A DNA stretch of 64,000 bases from Pedobacter africanus (GTDB taxonomy: Bacteria; Bacteroidota; Bacteroidia; Sphingobacteriales; Sphingobacteriaceae): contig NZ_FWXT01000003.1 in assembly GCF_900176535.1 (NCBI RefSeq), positions 310,001 through 374,000 of the forward strand, given 5' to 3'. The notes below the pieces were generated by a model that saw only the letters and a list, made by a program, of their open reading frames with translations, made no database searches and had not been told where the DNA came from. The position numbers and the translations under genes are program-made. Position 1 is the stretch's first letter. The number at the start of each line of letters is the position of its first letter. Shown here piece by piece: positions 39,901 to 46,251 of this stretch.

Positions 39901-40556
39901 ACCAGTTTTCCACCATACAACAAGGCACCGTACATTTCCCATACTGAAAAATCAAAACAAAATGAGTGAAACATCGTCCATACATCGGTTTCATTAAAAT
40001 CAAATAACGGACGATCATTAATGAACAAGCGGTAAACATTCCAATGCGTGATCATTACACCTTTAGGTCGTCCTGTTGAGCCAGAGGTATAAATAATGTA
40101 GGCCAGGTTATTACCGCTCAGTTCATAGTTAATATCCTCTACCGGCTCCTTGTCAATAAGGTGCCAGTCCGTATCCATGTTCAGCAAATGCAGATGAACA
40201 CGTTCAGAAAAAATAGAGTTGTTAACAGATTGGGTAATTACTACTTTTTCGCCAATATCGTCAAGCATATAGGCTATTCTTTCAGCAGGGTAGTCTGGGT
40301 CAATCGGCACATACGCAGCTTCAGCTTTCAAAATGCCCAATATTCCTACAATCATATTCAGTGACCTGTCGAGGCAAATGGGGACAAGACTTTCTTTTTT
40401 TATGCCATTTTTTTTCAGATATCTCGCAAGCTGGGTAGATCGGGTATCAAGTTCTTTGTAAGTGAGCTGCGTATCTTCAAAGACAACAGCTATGTTTTCA
40501 GGCGTTTTTTTTACCTGTTCAGAGAATAAATCAACAATAGTGTTTTTATCAAACAT
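33975..40556 (-). CDS. Hybrid NRPS-PKS with aminotransferase, A-PCP-KS-AT-ACP-AMT
   Basis: A 2193-residue megasynthase with no starter condensation domain. Adenylation: YTSGSTGRPKG near residue 158, carrier ELGGNSL near 550. Ketosynthase from about 608, with active-site SACSTSL near 780 and histidines in EAHGTATPLGDP near 913 and NLGHLTHAAG near 955. Acyltransferase: GQGAQYPGMG near 1139, GHSIGE near 1228 and HAFHS near 1325, the last indicating malonyl-CoA. Carrier AGLDSLL near 1549. A class III, glutamate-semialdehyde-type PLP aminotransferase fills about 1680-2130, with DEVVSGFRF near 1947 and the PLP lysine in TYGKVVGAG near 1973. No ketoreductase is present, so the beta-keto group is free to be transaminated. 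It starts the assembly line. Confidence 0.95.
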   Translation of the reverse strand: MFDKNTIVDLFSEQVKKTPENIAVVFEDTQLTYKELDTRSTQLARYLKKNGIKKESLVPICLDRSLNMIVGILGILKAEAAYVPIDPDYPAERIAYMLDDIGEKVVITQSVNNSIFSERVHLHLLNMDTDWHLIDKEPVEDINYELSGNNLAYIIYTSGSTGRPKGVMITHWNVYRLFINDRPLFDFNETDVWTMFHSFCFDFSVWEMYGALLYGGKLVVVSKDTAKDAGLFTGLMIREGVTILNQTPSAFYILQEHVIHRENRSELKVRYVIFGGEALNPSKIKPWYLLYPHCRLINMYGITETTVHVTYQQIEERHLESNISVIGGPIPTLYAVILDEQQKLLEDDRPGELYVGGDGLARGYLNLPELTASRFIKDPFSANNGARLYRTGDLAKKLPDGTLEYLGRIDDQVKIRGFRIELGEIEHVMQQAPGVRHAIVIAREHNGDNRLIGYVVPSGAFDKDAILYFIQKQLPDYMVPQLLVPLKEIPLTSNGKVNKKSLPNPDASELLSTVFAEPKRETEIKLATIWKTLLGVKRVGAHDNFFELGGNSLLAQKTVAILKEQNLVLPVTKLYQYPTVAGVAAFIDGRKNKPQHKKKKLHKDNQQDNDVAIIGMAGRFPGADSIEELWEALIQGKELIHFFKDDELDSSIPPTVRNSADYVKARGIINHATDFDASFFGITPKHAELMDPQHRVFLEICWEALERTGYMPQRYEGAIGVYAGCANNTYLVNNVIGNAEMVENAGGLQVVTVNDKDYISTRAAYALDLKGPAVTVLSACSTSLLAVAQAVESIRKGQCDVAIAGGVSITSPINSGHLYEEGAMLSKDGHCKPFDADARGTLFSDGAGVVVLKSKKQAEVDGDLIFAVIKGVGLSNDGGKKGSFTAPSAEGQAACITMALEDGGIAPSTVSYIEAHGTATPLGDPIEIEGLKLAFGETDQKQYCAIGSVKSNLGHLTHAAGVAGLIKTTLALYHKQIPASINYSKPNPYISFSDSPFIVNDTLKTWQSNGPRRAGVSSFGVGGTNVHVVLEEAEAATLQHSKTSRPLKLVSWSAMNEASLSQYSTKLASYLSQHPDTSLNDLAYNLSSYREAFRFRNFVLSGNTPELTEILSNETLVAANSGTADTTDRPITFMFPGQGAQYPGMGSDLYNAEPVFRQAMDECCAIISKEMGEDILAVIYPAETVENAAGKLQNTRYSQPALFALGYSLAKLWMSWGIHPSAFIGHSIGEFVAAHFSGIFSLEDAVLLITSRGRMMSDLPAGSMLSVRTTTEQLRAMLPAAISIAAVNSPNLQVVAGPTPAIEAFSAMLDANNIPNRLLNTSHAFHSAMMDSVIEPFEAIVRTVTLNEPVVTVASTVTGDWLTKAQATDPSYWSHHLRSTVLFEDAAKMLISDGKRVFIEMGPGTVTSTFMRQQSTGNLLVLSSIENKSQPLAECQTLLKSLGQLWVSGQEIDWSSFYKDQEGNRISDLPTYAFQRKTYWLKPNLTVNRAAAIPEKPMIQNHSDLTNNSKTLAKPMRKEHLISKIREILENASGIEMNEVTPQMNFMEAGLDSLLLTQAALLLKKEFNENITFRQLNEELNTMDALASHLDKKLPVESAPVQNLATSFQPQAVQFSSNGNNPAIDLIGQQLQFLAQQIAVLQNGVSSPTVAVHVPQNNANNHIHDSSLNELSSEELAEIKKPFGATARIEKQSAELTSAQQDFLSNLTKRYNEKTKGSKAYTQKHRPYMADPRVVSGFKPATKELVYAIVAEKSKGCRIWDIDGNEFIDALNGFGSNMLGYQPDFIKKALIDQIEKGYEIGPQHELAGEVSKLICDFSGFDRAGLCNTGSEAVLGAMRIARTVTGRSLIVAFTGSYHGIVDEVIVRGSKKLKSFPAAPGIMPEAVQNMLILDYGTEESLKIIKERAHELAAVLVEPVQSRRPEFQPIDFLKEIRKITEASKTALIFDEVVSGFRFHPGGTQAMFGIKADIATYGKVVGAGMSIGIIAGKQVYMDALDGGTWQFGDDSAPEAGVTYFAGTFVRHPLALASARASLTYMKEQGPALQENLNANAQYLADQLNHICRQYQTPMYIAQFCSVWKIKYHTEYAYSELLFTLMRDKGIHILDGFPCFLTTAHQRADIDRIISTFEESVKELKHVGLIPQHIWENTKENTHHDPRKPPVPGARLGKDREGNPAWFVRDENNPGKYLQVQS

Positions 40557-40768
40557 ATGTAAAACTGAGCGCTTAATTTCTAATTATCCGGTTATAGCAT
40601 GCTTGAATTTCCCTACAAACAGATTATCATTTTGAAATCACTTCGCTATGAGCTCGTTTCGTTTGCGGTAATTCTGCTTTAAAGATAAAGAAAATATCCT
40701 ATAACGAGGATAACGAAAATGATACAGAAGGCGAATTCCGTAAAAGAATAAGCCATTTTTTGAATACC
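40557..40768. other. Intergenic region between regulator and megasynthase genes
   Basis: 212 bases separate the LytTR gene from the hybrid synthase start. I see no reading frame worth calling and no clear hairpin terminator. It probably carries the promoter of the megasynthase operon, but no motif is definite. Confidence 0.4.
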
Positions 40769-41488
40769 TTAAAGCTTTATTATATTTAAAAGTTCTTTGA
40801 TCCTGTTTTTATAAGTGTTGCCAATCGGGATTTGCAAACCGTTGTTAAGGAGTATTTTTCGTTTTTGTATTTGTTTAATTGCGGAAGTTGAAATTATGAA
40901 AGATTTATTTACACGGATAAAATCTCCCAAAGAACTCAGTTTATGTTCATAGTCCAGCATTTTTGCATATGTAATGTAGTTCTTCTGGTCCAAAGTATGA
41001 ATTTGTACGTAATTGGAAGCTCCTTGTACGGCAATAATGTCATTTACATATATTTTGGTTACTTCGCTGATATTTGATTTAATGAAGAAGTATTCGTTTC
41101 GCCTGACGTCTTCAAGCTTTCTTTTCTCCTTTTCTACAATCTTCATTATTGTTTCCCAAAGTTTTTGCTTGAGTATTGGCTTTATTAGATAACCGCGGGC
41201 ATTAACATCAAATGCATCCAATACATAAGATAGATCATACGCTATGATAATCAGGTATTTAATTTTATTCATTAGCAACTTCGCTAATTGGATTCCGCTA
41301 ATTTGACCTTTAAGTATTCCGATAAAAGCGATGTCTGGTATATCGTTTTGTTGGATTTCTGCCAGTGCTGTTAGCGGATCTGAATAGGTCTTAATGAGTT
41401 GAACGTAAGCTTTGAACTCGATAAGGTGACTTGAGAGAAGGTTGATACAAGGTTTGGAGTCATCTACAATGATGCAGTTTAATACCAT
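40769..41488 (-). CDS. LytTR-type response regulator with degenerate receiver
   Basis: The 239-residue protein has an N-terminal receiver domain (about 1-120) and a C-terminal LytTR DNA-binding domain (about 130-235, with ASNYVQIHT near 165 and FIRVNKSFIIS near 198). The acidic pair VDD at 8-10 and the lysine in LIKPI near 103 are kept. The phospho-acceptor position reads FIGIL at residues 55-59, with Gly57 where Asp is expected, and the switch Thr/Ser is Ile near residue 82. It should therefore not be switched by phosphorylation. No histidine kinase is adjacent. It points into the biosynthetic cluster and is divergent from the tail-like operon, making it the likely local regulator of one or both. 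Confidence 0.87.
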   Translation of the reverse strand: MVLNCIIVDDSKPCINLLSSHLIEFKAYVQLIKTYSDPLTALAEIQQNDIPDIAFIGILKGQISGIQLAKLLMNKIKYLIIIAYDLSYVLDAFDVNARGYLIKPILKQKLWETIMKIVEKEKRKLEDVRRNEYFFIKSNISEVTKIYVNDIIAVQGASNYVQIHTLDQKNYITYAKMLDYEHKLSSLGDFIRVNKSFIISTSAIKQIQKRKILLNNGLQIPIGNTYKNRIKELLNIIKL

Positions 41489-41545
41489 AGTTGAGGCGTT
41501 TGTGTTGATGCAAAATATCCAATTGAATCAACAATGACAATAGCA

Positions 41546-41582
41546 TTTGCAGCAAAGTTCATTTTGCATAAAAGATGTTGCA
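41546..41582. repeat. Three direct TTGCA-type repeats in divergent promoter region
   Basis: TTTGCA occurs at 41546-41551 and 41563-41568, and TTGCA at 41578-41582, spaced about 14-17 bases apart. They lie between the start of the LytTR gene and the divergent 36-codon ORF. LytTR proteins bind short direct repeats upstream of target promoters, so an operator is possible. In an AT-rich region such repeats can also occur by chance. Confidence 0.3.
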
Positions 41583-41670
41583 TTTCACATAAAAAAAAAA
41601 CTTTATAATATAATGTTGCTGATATTCACCCAAAAGTTAGTACTGATCAATTACTTAAAACCTTAATATA

Positions 41671-41781
41671 ATGCGGATAAAAAACAACAATTTAATCAGT
41701 AAGTTCCCTTCCTTGCAGACCGGATTTGGGTTCTGGAACGACTCAGAAGTGTGGGATGATAGTGAAAACTGGACGGATTAA
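41671..41781 (+). CDS. Possible 36-residue peptide, Trp/Asp-rich C-terminus
   Basis: An ATG-started frame of 36 codons ends with TAA at 41779-41781. The C-terminal half is unusual in composition, with GFGFWNDSEVWDDSENWTD holding three Trp and five Asp residues, while the N-terminus is basic and polar (MRIKNNN). It lies 17 bases before the tail-fibre-like gene, on the same strand. I recognise no family. It could be a structural peptide of the tail-like unit, a leader peptide or non-coding; short length limits certainty. Confidence 0.4.
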   Translation: MRIKNNNLISKFPSLQTGFGFWNDSEVWDDSENWTD

Positions 41782-41798
41782 ATATTTATTTAACATAT

Positions 41799-42947
41799 AT
41801 GGCACAGACATTCAATAATGGCGAAAGCAACGCGAGCGTAAGAGCTAAATTAAATGCGAACGCAACAGAGTTAAACAGTACAACGGCCGCTTCTACCAAT
41901 GCAAGCGCATTAACTACCGGCACTTTGCCTGATGCAAGGTTGTCAGCTAATATCCCAAAAAAGGTAGATGGGTTGATTTTAACGTCGGATTTGCCAAATG
42001 CGTTATTATCACCCGATCAGTTTGAGATGTTACCCAATGGTACCATTGGCATCAAAACATCTTACCTTGAATCTTTGGGGCTTGGGGGGTTACCAACGCC
42101 TACAGCGCCTACAGTAACAGTGTCGGGCAGAAATGTGTCCGCTATTCATCCGGCTTATCCTAATCAACTGGAATATAGTTTAAATAATGGTGCTTTTGCC
42201 AGCTATGTAGATGCAACGCCTATCGACGCCGGGCCGAATGAAGTGCTGGCCAATTACTATCGTTTTCGGGTAAAAGCGTCTTCAGGTGTAAATAATGCCG
42301 GGGCGATAGCTGGAAACCCGTATATAGCACCTGCATCAGGTAGTTATGTAGTGGAAAACACTATAATCGCCAACTTCTCAAGCGAATACGCCGGACCAGC
42401 AACAAATCCGCCTTTCAACACCTTAAATCCACCTTCGGCAGACTTACAAACGGCTAACGGATATACTTCGCCATTGCTGGAAAACACTACCGGCGTTGAA
42501 TCTGCCATTACATTAACAAATTCGGGTGCCTTTGCTGGCCAGGTTGCACTAGTAAGTGCCAGCCAGGATGCTGTCGGAAATACTGGTGTGTTTGAAAACG
42601 CTGTTGTGAACACCGCCTGGACAGTTAATGGGGGGACCTCAGCCGCCTTGCTTATATCTGGTTTAAATTCGTCGAAATTTTATCAGTTGTATTTTTTGAT
42701 GCCTACTGATAATCCGGATGCTGTAAGGGGAGTGACGATTAACAGTGTGACAAAAAATAGGACAGCAACTACTGTACTGGGGAGTTTTGGCCAGGCAGCT
42801 AACGGTTTAAACGATTCGGAATGGATTGTTTTTAACAACATTACAGGTATTACCACTGTAACAGCACAAATTAATAGGGTTAGTGGAGATTATGGGGCAA
42901 ATTTAGCTTGTTTGGTTGTTGAACAGTCAAATGTCGCCAAGTCATGA
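41799..42947 (+). CDS. Phage-tail-fibre-like protein
   Basis: The 382-residue protein has no signal peptide. Its N-terminus, FNNGESNASVRAKLNANATE, resembles the shaft-starting segment of Bacteroidota phage tail fibres and receptor-binding proteins. It is followed by an ASALTTGTLPDARLSANIP stretch of the kind found in tail-fibre shafts. A proline-rich linker near residue 100 leads into beta-rich modules, at about 105-185 (fibronectin-like) and 190-375. It is rich in Asn, Ser, Thr and Ala, with almost no Cys. It overlaps the next gene by four bases. No capsid, baseplate or lysis genes are nearby, so its setting is unexplained. Confidence 0.55.
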   Translation: MAQTFNNGESNASVRAKLNANATELNSTTAASTNASALTTGTLPDARLSANIPKKVDGLILTSDLPNALLSPDQFEMLPNGTIGIKTSYLESLGLGGLPTPTAPTVTVSGRNVSAIHPAYPNQLEYSLNNGAFASYVDATPIDAGPNEVLANYYRFRVKASSGVNNAGAIAGNPYIAPASGSYVVENTIIANFSSEYAGPATNPPFNTLNPPSADLQTANGYTSPLLENTTGVESAITLTNSGAFAGQVALVSASQDAVGNTGVFENAVVNTAWTVNGGTSAALLISGLNSSKFYQLYFLMPTDNPDAVRGVTINSVTKNRTATTVLGSFGQAANGLNDSEWIVFNNITGITTVTAQINRVSGDYGANLACLVVEQSNVAKS

Positions 42948-45046
42948 TAAAACAAGCGAGAAATTATGTTATCAGTGGTTTGCCTGAACCCAAACATACA
43001 ATAAAGACTATTGTGAGGTTCGCTGCTCCCGCTACATTGGCGGTTGCGAATATAGCACCCTGGAAATACAATAAGAAAAATACAATGGCTTTTGAATGGG
43101 ATGATGCAAGTATAGGCGCGCTCACTGGTCTGAATATTTTAAATGCAGCTTTTTATACAGACGGTTGTGGGAATAACATCAATTATTCAGCTACATTGGC
43201 TATTAATGGTGCAAATGAAACAACTGGCATCCCTTACACTTATGATGGGACAGATGGCAGGGTAAGTGCTGCTCAGATGATCAGTATGATCAATGCAGGC
43301 TGGGAGATCAGTGATCATGGATACTACCATGACCAGGTGGGGTTCGGAGCAACAGTTAACCCATTACAAAGCACCATTCTGATGCAAAGTTTTATCAAAA
43401 ACTTATTGAATTACTGGACAAGATCTAAGGTTGTTCCAAATGCCGATGCAGGACATGCCCAGGCAGCTCATGATATTGGTTATTTGTATTCGACTTCGCA
43501 GGGGACATTCGACACATTTACTCCGGTATGGATGTTCGTTCCTCCGGGCAACTATAATGACGTGCCGCCGTTGTTTGGTGCATTAAGAAGGTATTTTACC
43601 GATCAGCTGGCTGTAGAACTTAATGATATTAAGGCAATTATTGATACCTTGTTGTCAGGAAATAATACTTTTTTCAGGCTGGCAAGTCACACTATAGATC
43701 AAACTGCGTTTCAAAACCTGGTCGATTATATTGAAACCAATGCTGAAGATGAACTGTGGGTAGCATCGCACAGGGAGGTTCTGGAATACAGGGAGATGAA
43801 GGCCTTACCAACCTACCAGGAATTTAATGGGGATACCCTTACCATTGTTACAGATATCACATCTTTGACCAATAAAAACCGTTATAAGGACCTGTCGTTT
43901 AATATCGCTTCGGATCAACCTATATTGTCGGTTACCACAGACGGGGATAATGCTACGTTTAATGCAACTACAGGATTGGTGAATATATTCAAACAGAAAA
44001 AACAATGGTTGGATACGGATGTTGACTTGTCTTTATATTTTGACCATATTTATGATTCTTCTAAGGCAAGGAACGGGAATAGTTTGCAGGTAGCTGATGG
44101 TGATATTGTGGCCAGTATTCCGGATTTAGGTAAAACCGGTGGGAAAGATATGTATTATACCGGGCCCGTAAACCCTGTATTAACTCAGGCTCCCCCGCGG
44201 TACCGTAGTCAGGTTGGTGGGTACATTCAGTTTCACAACCAGTTCGGTACAGCATATGTATCAGAGCAATATGCTGTAAATAAGCCTTTTCCAAGGGAGC
44301 TGTTTTTTGTAGCGAATCAGGCCAAATTTAATACCTATGAAGCTTTATGGAATAGCTTCAACAGTCATTACGTAGGTGATTTCGGTGATAACGCAATCAG
44401 GTTGAGGGGCGCTACAGATGAATCTCCTGTCGGTTTTCCCAACACAATACCAATAGGGTTTCCTATCAGGCAGAATTATTTGTTTCATATCAAATACATA
44501 TTGGATGTACTTGGGATTAGATGTGAGGTGAGAATTAACAAATCGCTGGTAACGGGCGACCCGGCATATACCTATTCAGACGGCCGGTTAAACAAGCCAA
44601 GTTTTGCATGGGGAGCTGATACCAATTCCGGTAACTTTGGGGCTTGTTTTCAGGCCTGGAGTTTTACAGAGCTTACTGCGGATCAACGCACAATCATCGA
44701 AAATGAATTGTATGCCAGGTATAATATAGGTGTTCGTCTGGCACTGCCTATGGCAGAAGGCCTGGCAGGTATAAAAAATGGTACCCAGTATACTGCAAGT
44801 TACAATTATGTAAATCCTTTAGGGTACGCCGAAGATACCACAGCGAGATCTGTAAAATGGGTTATTTATAACGCAGGGATTCAATCTGGTACTTACTTTA
44901 CGGCAGTTGATGGCTTGTTAACCTGGAATTCTAATACCTATCCATTGCCTTCAGGTTATGAGGTAGGCAGTGTAGAGGTAATTTGTGTTGACGTTATAGG
45001 TAATCGGTTCCATGTGCCCGAAAAGGTGTTTACTGTGGGCTCTTAA
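42944..45046 (+). CDS. NodB-like deacetylase fold plus LamG-like domain, tail-associated protein
   Basis: The 700-residue protein lacks a signal peptide. Its N-terminal part (about 30-290) resembles polysaccharide deacetylases: FEWDDAS near residue 50 supplies the catalytic-type Asp pair, and EISDHGYYHD near residue 125 resembles the metal-binding His-x3-4-His. A fibronectin/Ig-like stretch follows, and about 340-600 looks like a LamG-type beta-sandwich ending in AWSFTELTADQRTIIENELYARYNIG. The C-terminal 100 residues are another beta module. It overlaps the tail-fibre-like gene by ATGA and probably forms one unit with it. A glycan-modifying tip protein is a reasonable guess; activity is unproven. 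Confidence 0.55.
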   Translation: MIKQARNYVISGLPEPKHTIKTIVRFAAPATLAVANIAPWKYNKKNTMAFEWDDASIGALTGLNILNAAFYTDGCGNNINYSATLAINGANETTGIPYTYDGTDGRVSAAQMISMINAGWEISDHGYYHDQVGFGATVNPLQSTILMQSFIKNLLNYWTRSKVVPNADAGHAQAAHDIGYLYSTSQGTFDTFTPVWMFVPPGNYNDVPPLFGALRRYFTDQLAVELNDIKAIIDTLLSGNNTFFRLASHTIDQTAFQNLVDYIETNAEDELWVASHREVLEYREMKALPTYQEFNGDTLTIVTDITSLTNKNRYKDLSFNIASDQPILSVTTDGDNATFNATTGLVNIFKQKKQWLDTDVDLSLYFDHIYDSSKARNGNSLQVADGDIVASIPDLGKTGGKDMYYTGPVNPVLTQAPPRYRSQVGGYIQFHNQFGTAYVSEQYAVNKPFPRELFFVANQAKFNTYEALWNSFNSHYVGDFGDNAIRLRGATDESPVGFPNTIPIGFPIRQNYLFHIKYILDVLGIRCEVRINKSLVTGDPAYTYSDGRLNKPSFAWGADTNSGNFGACFQAWSFTELTADQRTIIENELYARYNIGVRLALPMAEGLAGIKNGTQYTASYNYVNPLGYAEDTTARSVKWVIYNAGIQSGTYFTAVDGLLTWNSNTYPLPSGYEVGSVEVICVDVIGNRFHVPEKVFTVGS

Positions 45047-45054
45047 CAAACCAG

Positions 45055-45606
45055 TTACTTTGCCAGTGAAACCACGTAACGTGTCAAAACCACCGCATTC
45101 ATAATCGTATCGGTTTTCTTTTTTGCCTTCAGGGTTATACTATAAGTTTTGGGCGTATTAGCTAAATGGTATCTCAGCGAATCCGCAGAAATACCAACAG
45201 TCAGCGCAAGGTTACCAGTTGCGGCTTTGGTTGTAATAGTAGTGCTGCCCATTGTTGTTGTCTTGCCGCCGCTGTTGATGCTGAGCTTTATTGCGCGCAG
45301 GTTTGCCAGGTTGTTGCCCGTGTCGATCTTAGTTGTATTTAACGCAATGATCAGGTTGTTGAGCTTTATGGATCGGATATTACCAGAGGTAAAGCTCTTT
45401 GCCTGTTCCCTAATCTCAGTTTCAAGATCTGCCCCTGTTATTATATTCGGTATCGTAACAGGGGCAACCGTGTCCAGTGGCTGAATATCAAAAAATGAAG
45501 TGTCGTTAATAATAATGTCCCGTTCAATACTTTCCGATATTTTATTGCAGGACATATAAAGCAAAACTAAAATGGGCAGGCTTATGAACAGGATTTTATT
45601 TTTCAT
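45055..45606 (-). CDS. Hypothetical lipoprotein
   Basis: The 183-residue product starts at the ATG ending at 45606, which gives a lipoprotein signal MKNKILFISLPILVLLYMSC with lipobox LYMSC. A frame 11 codons longer is less fitting. The mature protein is Thr/Ile-rich with mixed beta structure and no recognised motif. Related short lipoproteins are widespread in Bacteroidota. It is convergent with the tail-like operon, with eight bases between stops. Confidence 0.65.
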   Translation of the reverse strand: MKNKILFISLPILVLLYMSCNKISESIERDIIINDTSFFDIQPLDTVAPVTIPNIITGADLETEIREQAKSFTSGNIRSIKLNNLIIALNTTKIDTGNNLANLRAIKLSINSGGKTTTMGSTTITTKAATGNLALTVGISADSLRYHLANTPKTYSITLKAKKKTDTIMNAVVLTRYVVSLAK

Positions 45607-45931
45607 GACTTTATCTGGCAGGCAGTATGTGTTTGGCAAATATTCTAAATAAAACCCGGATTGGCAATTTCAAATCTCTCCTTTTGTAGAAAACGTAGAA
45701 ATACGGTGAAAAGTGCCGGACTTTAATTTTATTTGGTATTTTTATATGGAAAAATTATATTTTGTACTAATTTATAACTATTTAAAATTCAAGTGACTTA
45801 TTGTTGTCTTTCTAAAGTTTAAGTTAATAATGATTACAATGGTTTTTTATTTTTGCTGCTGAAATACAGAATTATATTCTGGTTTGTATTTAATAGGCTT
45901 GTCTTACAGTGATTTGGTGTTTTTATTTAAA
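45607..45931. other. AT-rich intergenic region, no gene seen
   Basis: About 325 AT-rich bases lie between the lipoprotein start and the end of the next minus-strand gene. No coding frame or hairpin stands out. It must include the promoter of the lipoprotein gene. Confidence 0.45.
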
Positions 45932-46183
45932 TTAATACTGCTGCCTATTGTAAGCCTCCGAAAAATCTTTGCGCATTTCCTTAAAACGTTCCACTACTGT
46001 AGTAATGAAAGCCTCATCCAGGATCTGGAAAATTTCATTTGCCCCGCCTCCCGTAAGGTCAAGCTCCGATAATTTATAACTCTGTTCCAGTGTGCCTTGT
46101 TCAAATTTTACAATGTATTTCTGGTTCATGTTAAACAGGGTGATCTTACAATCCGGATGTGGCAATTCTGCTAATACTCTCAT
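45932..46183 (-). CDS. Small conserved hypothetical protein
   Basis: An 83-residue protein without signal peptide or membrane segment. It has a beta-strand-rich first half (CKITLFNMNQKYIVKFEQG) and an amphipathic C-terminal helix (ETTVVERFKEMRKDF-like, near 60-75). Coding-like composition and isolation between genes support it as real, and it resembles small cytosolic Bacteroidota proteins of unknown function. I cannot assign a role. Confidence 0.6.
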   Translation of the reverse strand: MRVLAELPHPDCKITLFNMNQKYIVKFEQGTLEQSYKLSELDLTGGGANEIFQILDEAFITTVVERFKEMRKDFSEAYNRQQY

Positions 46184-46203
46184 ATGTTTTTATGTTTAAA
46201 AAA

Positions 46204-46230
46204 AGCCATCCGCTCATGAGAGGGATGGCT
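46204..46230 (-). terminator. Rho-independent terminator after the small gene
   Basis: An eight-base inverted repeat, AGCCATCC at 46204-46211 and GGATGGCT at 46223-46230, ends on the minus strand in a run of T. Read on that strand it lies after the stop of the S46 peptidase gene at 46252 and before the small gene starting at 46183, so it should close the peptidase transcript. Confidence 0.75.
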
Positions 46231-46251
46231 ATAAGGTAATTTATTTAGGGA

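Noticed and set aside
41799..45046. Full prophage or extracellular contractile injection system
   Set aside because: No sheath, tube, baseplate, ATPase, capsid or terminase gene is in the window.
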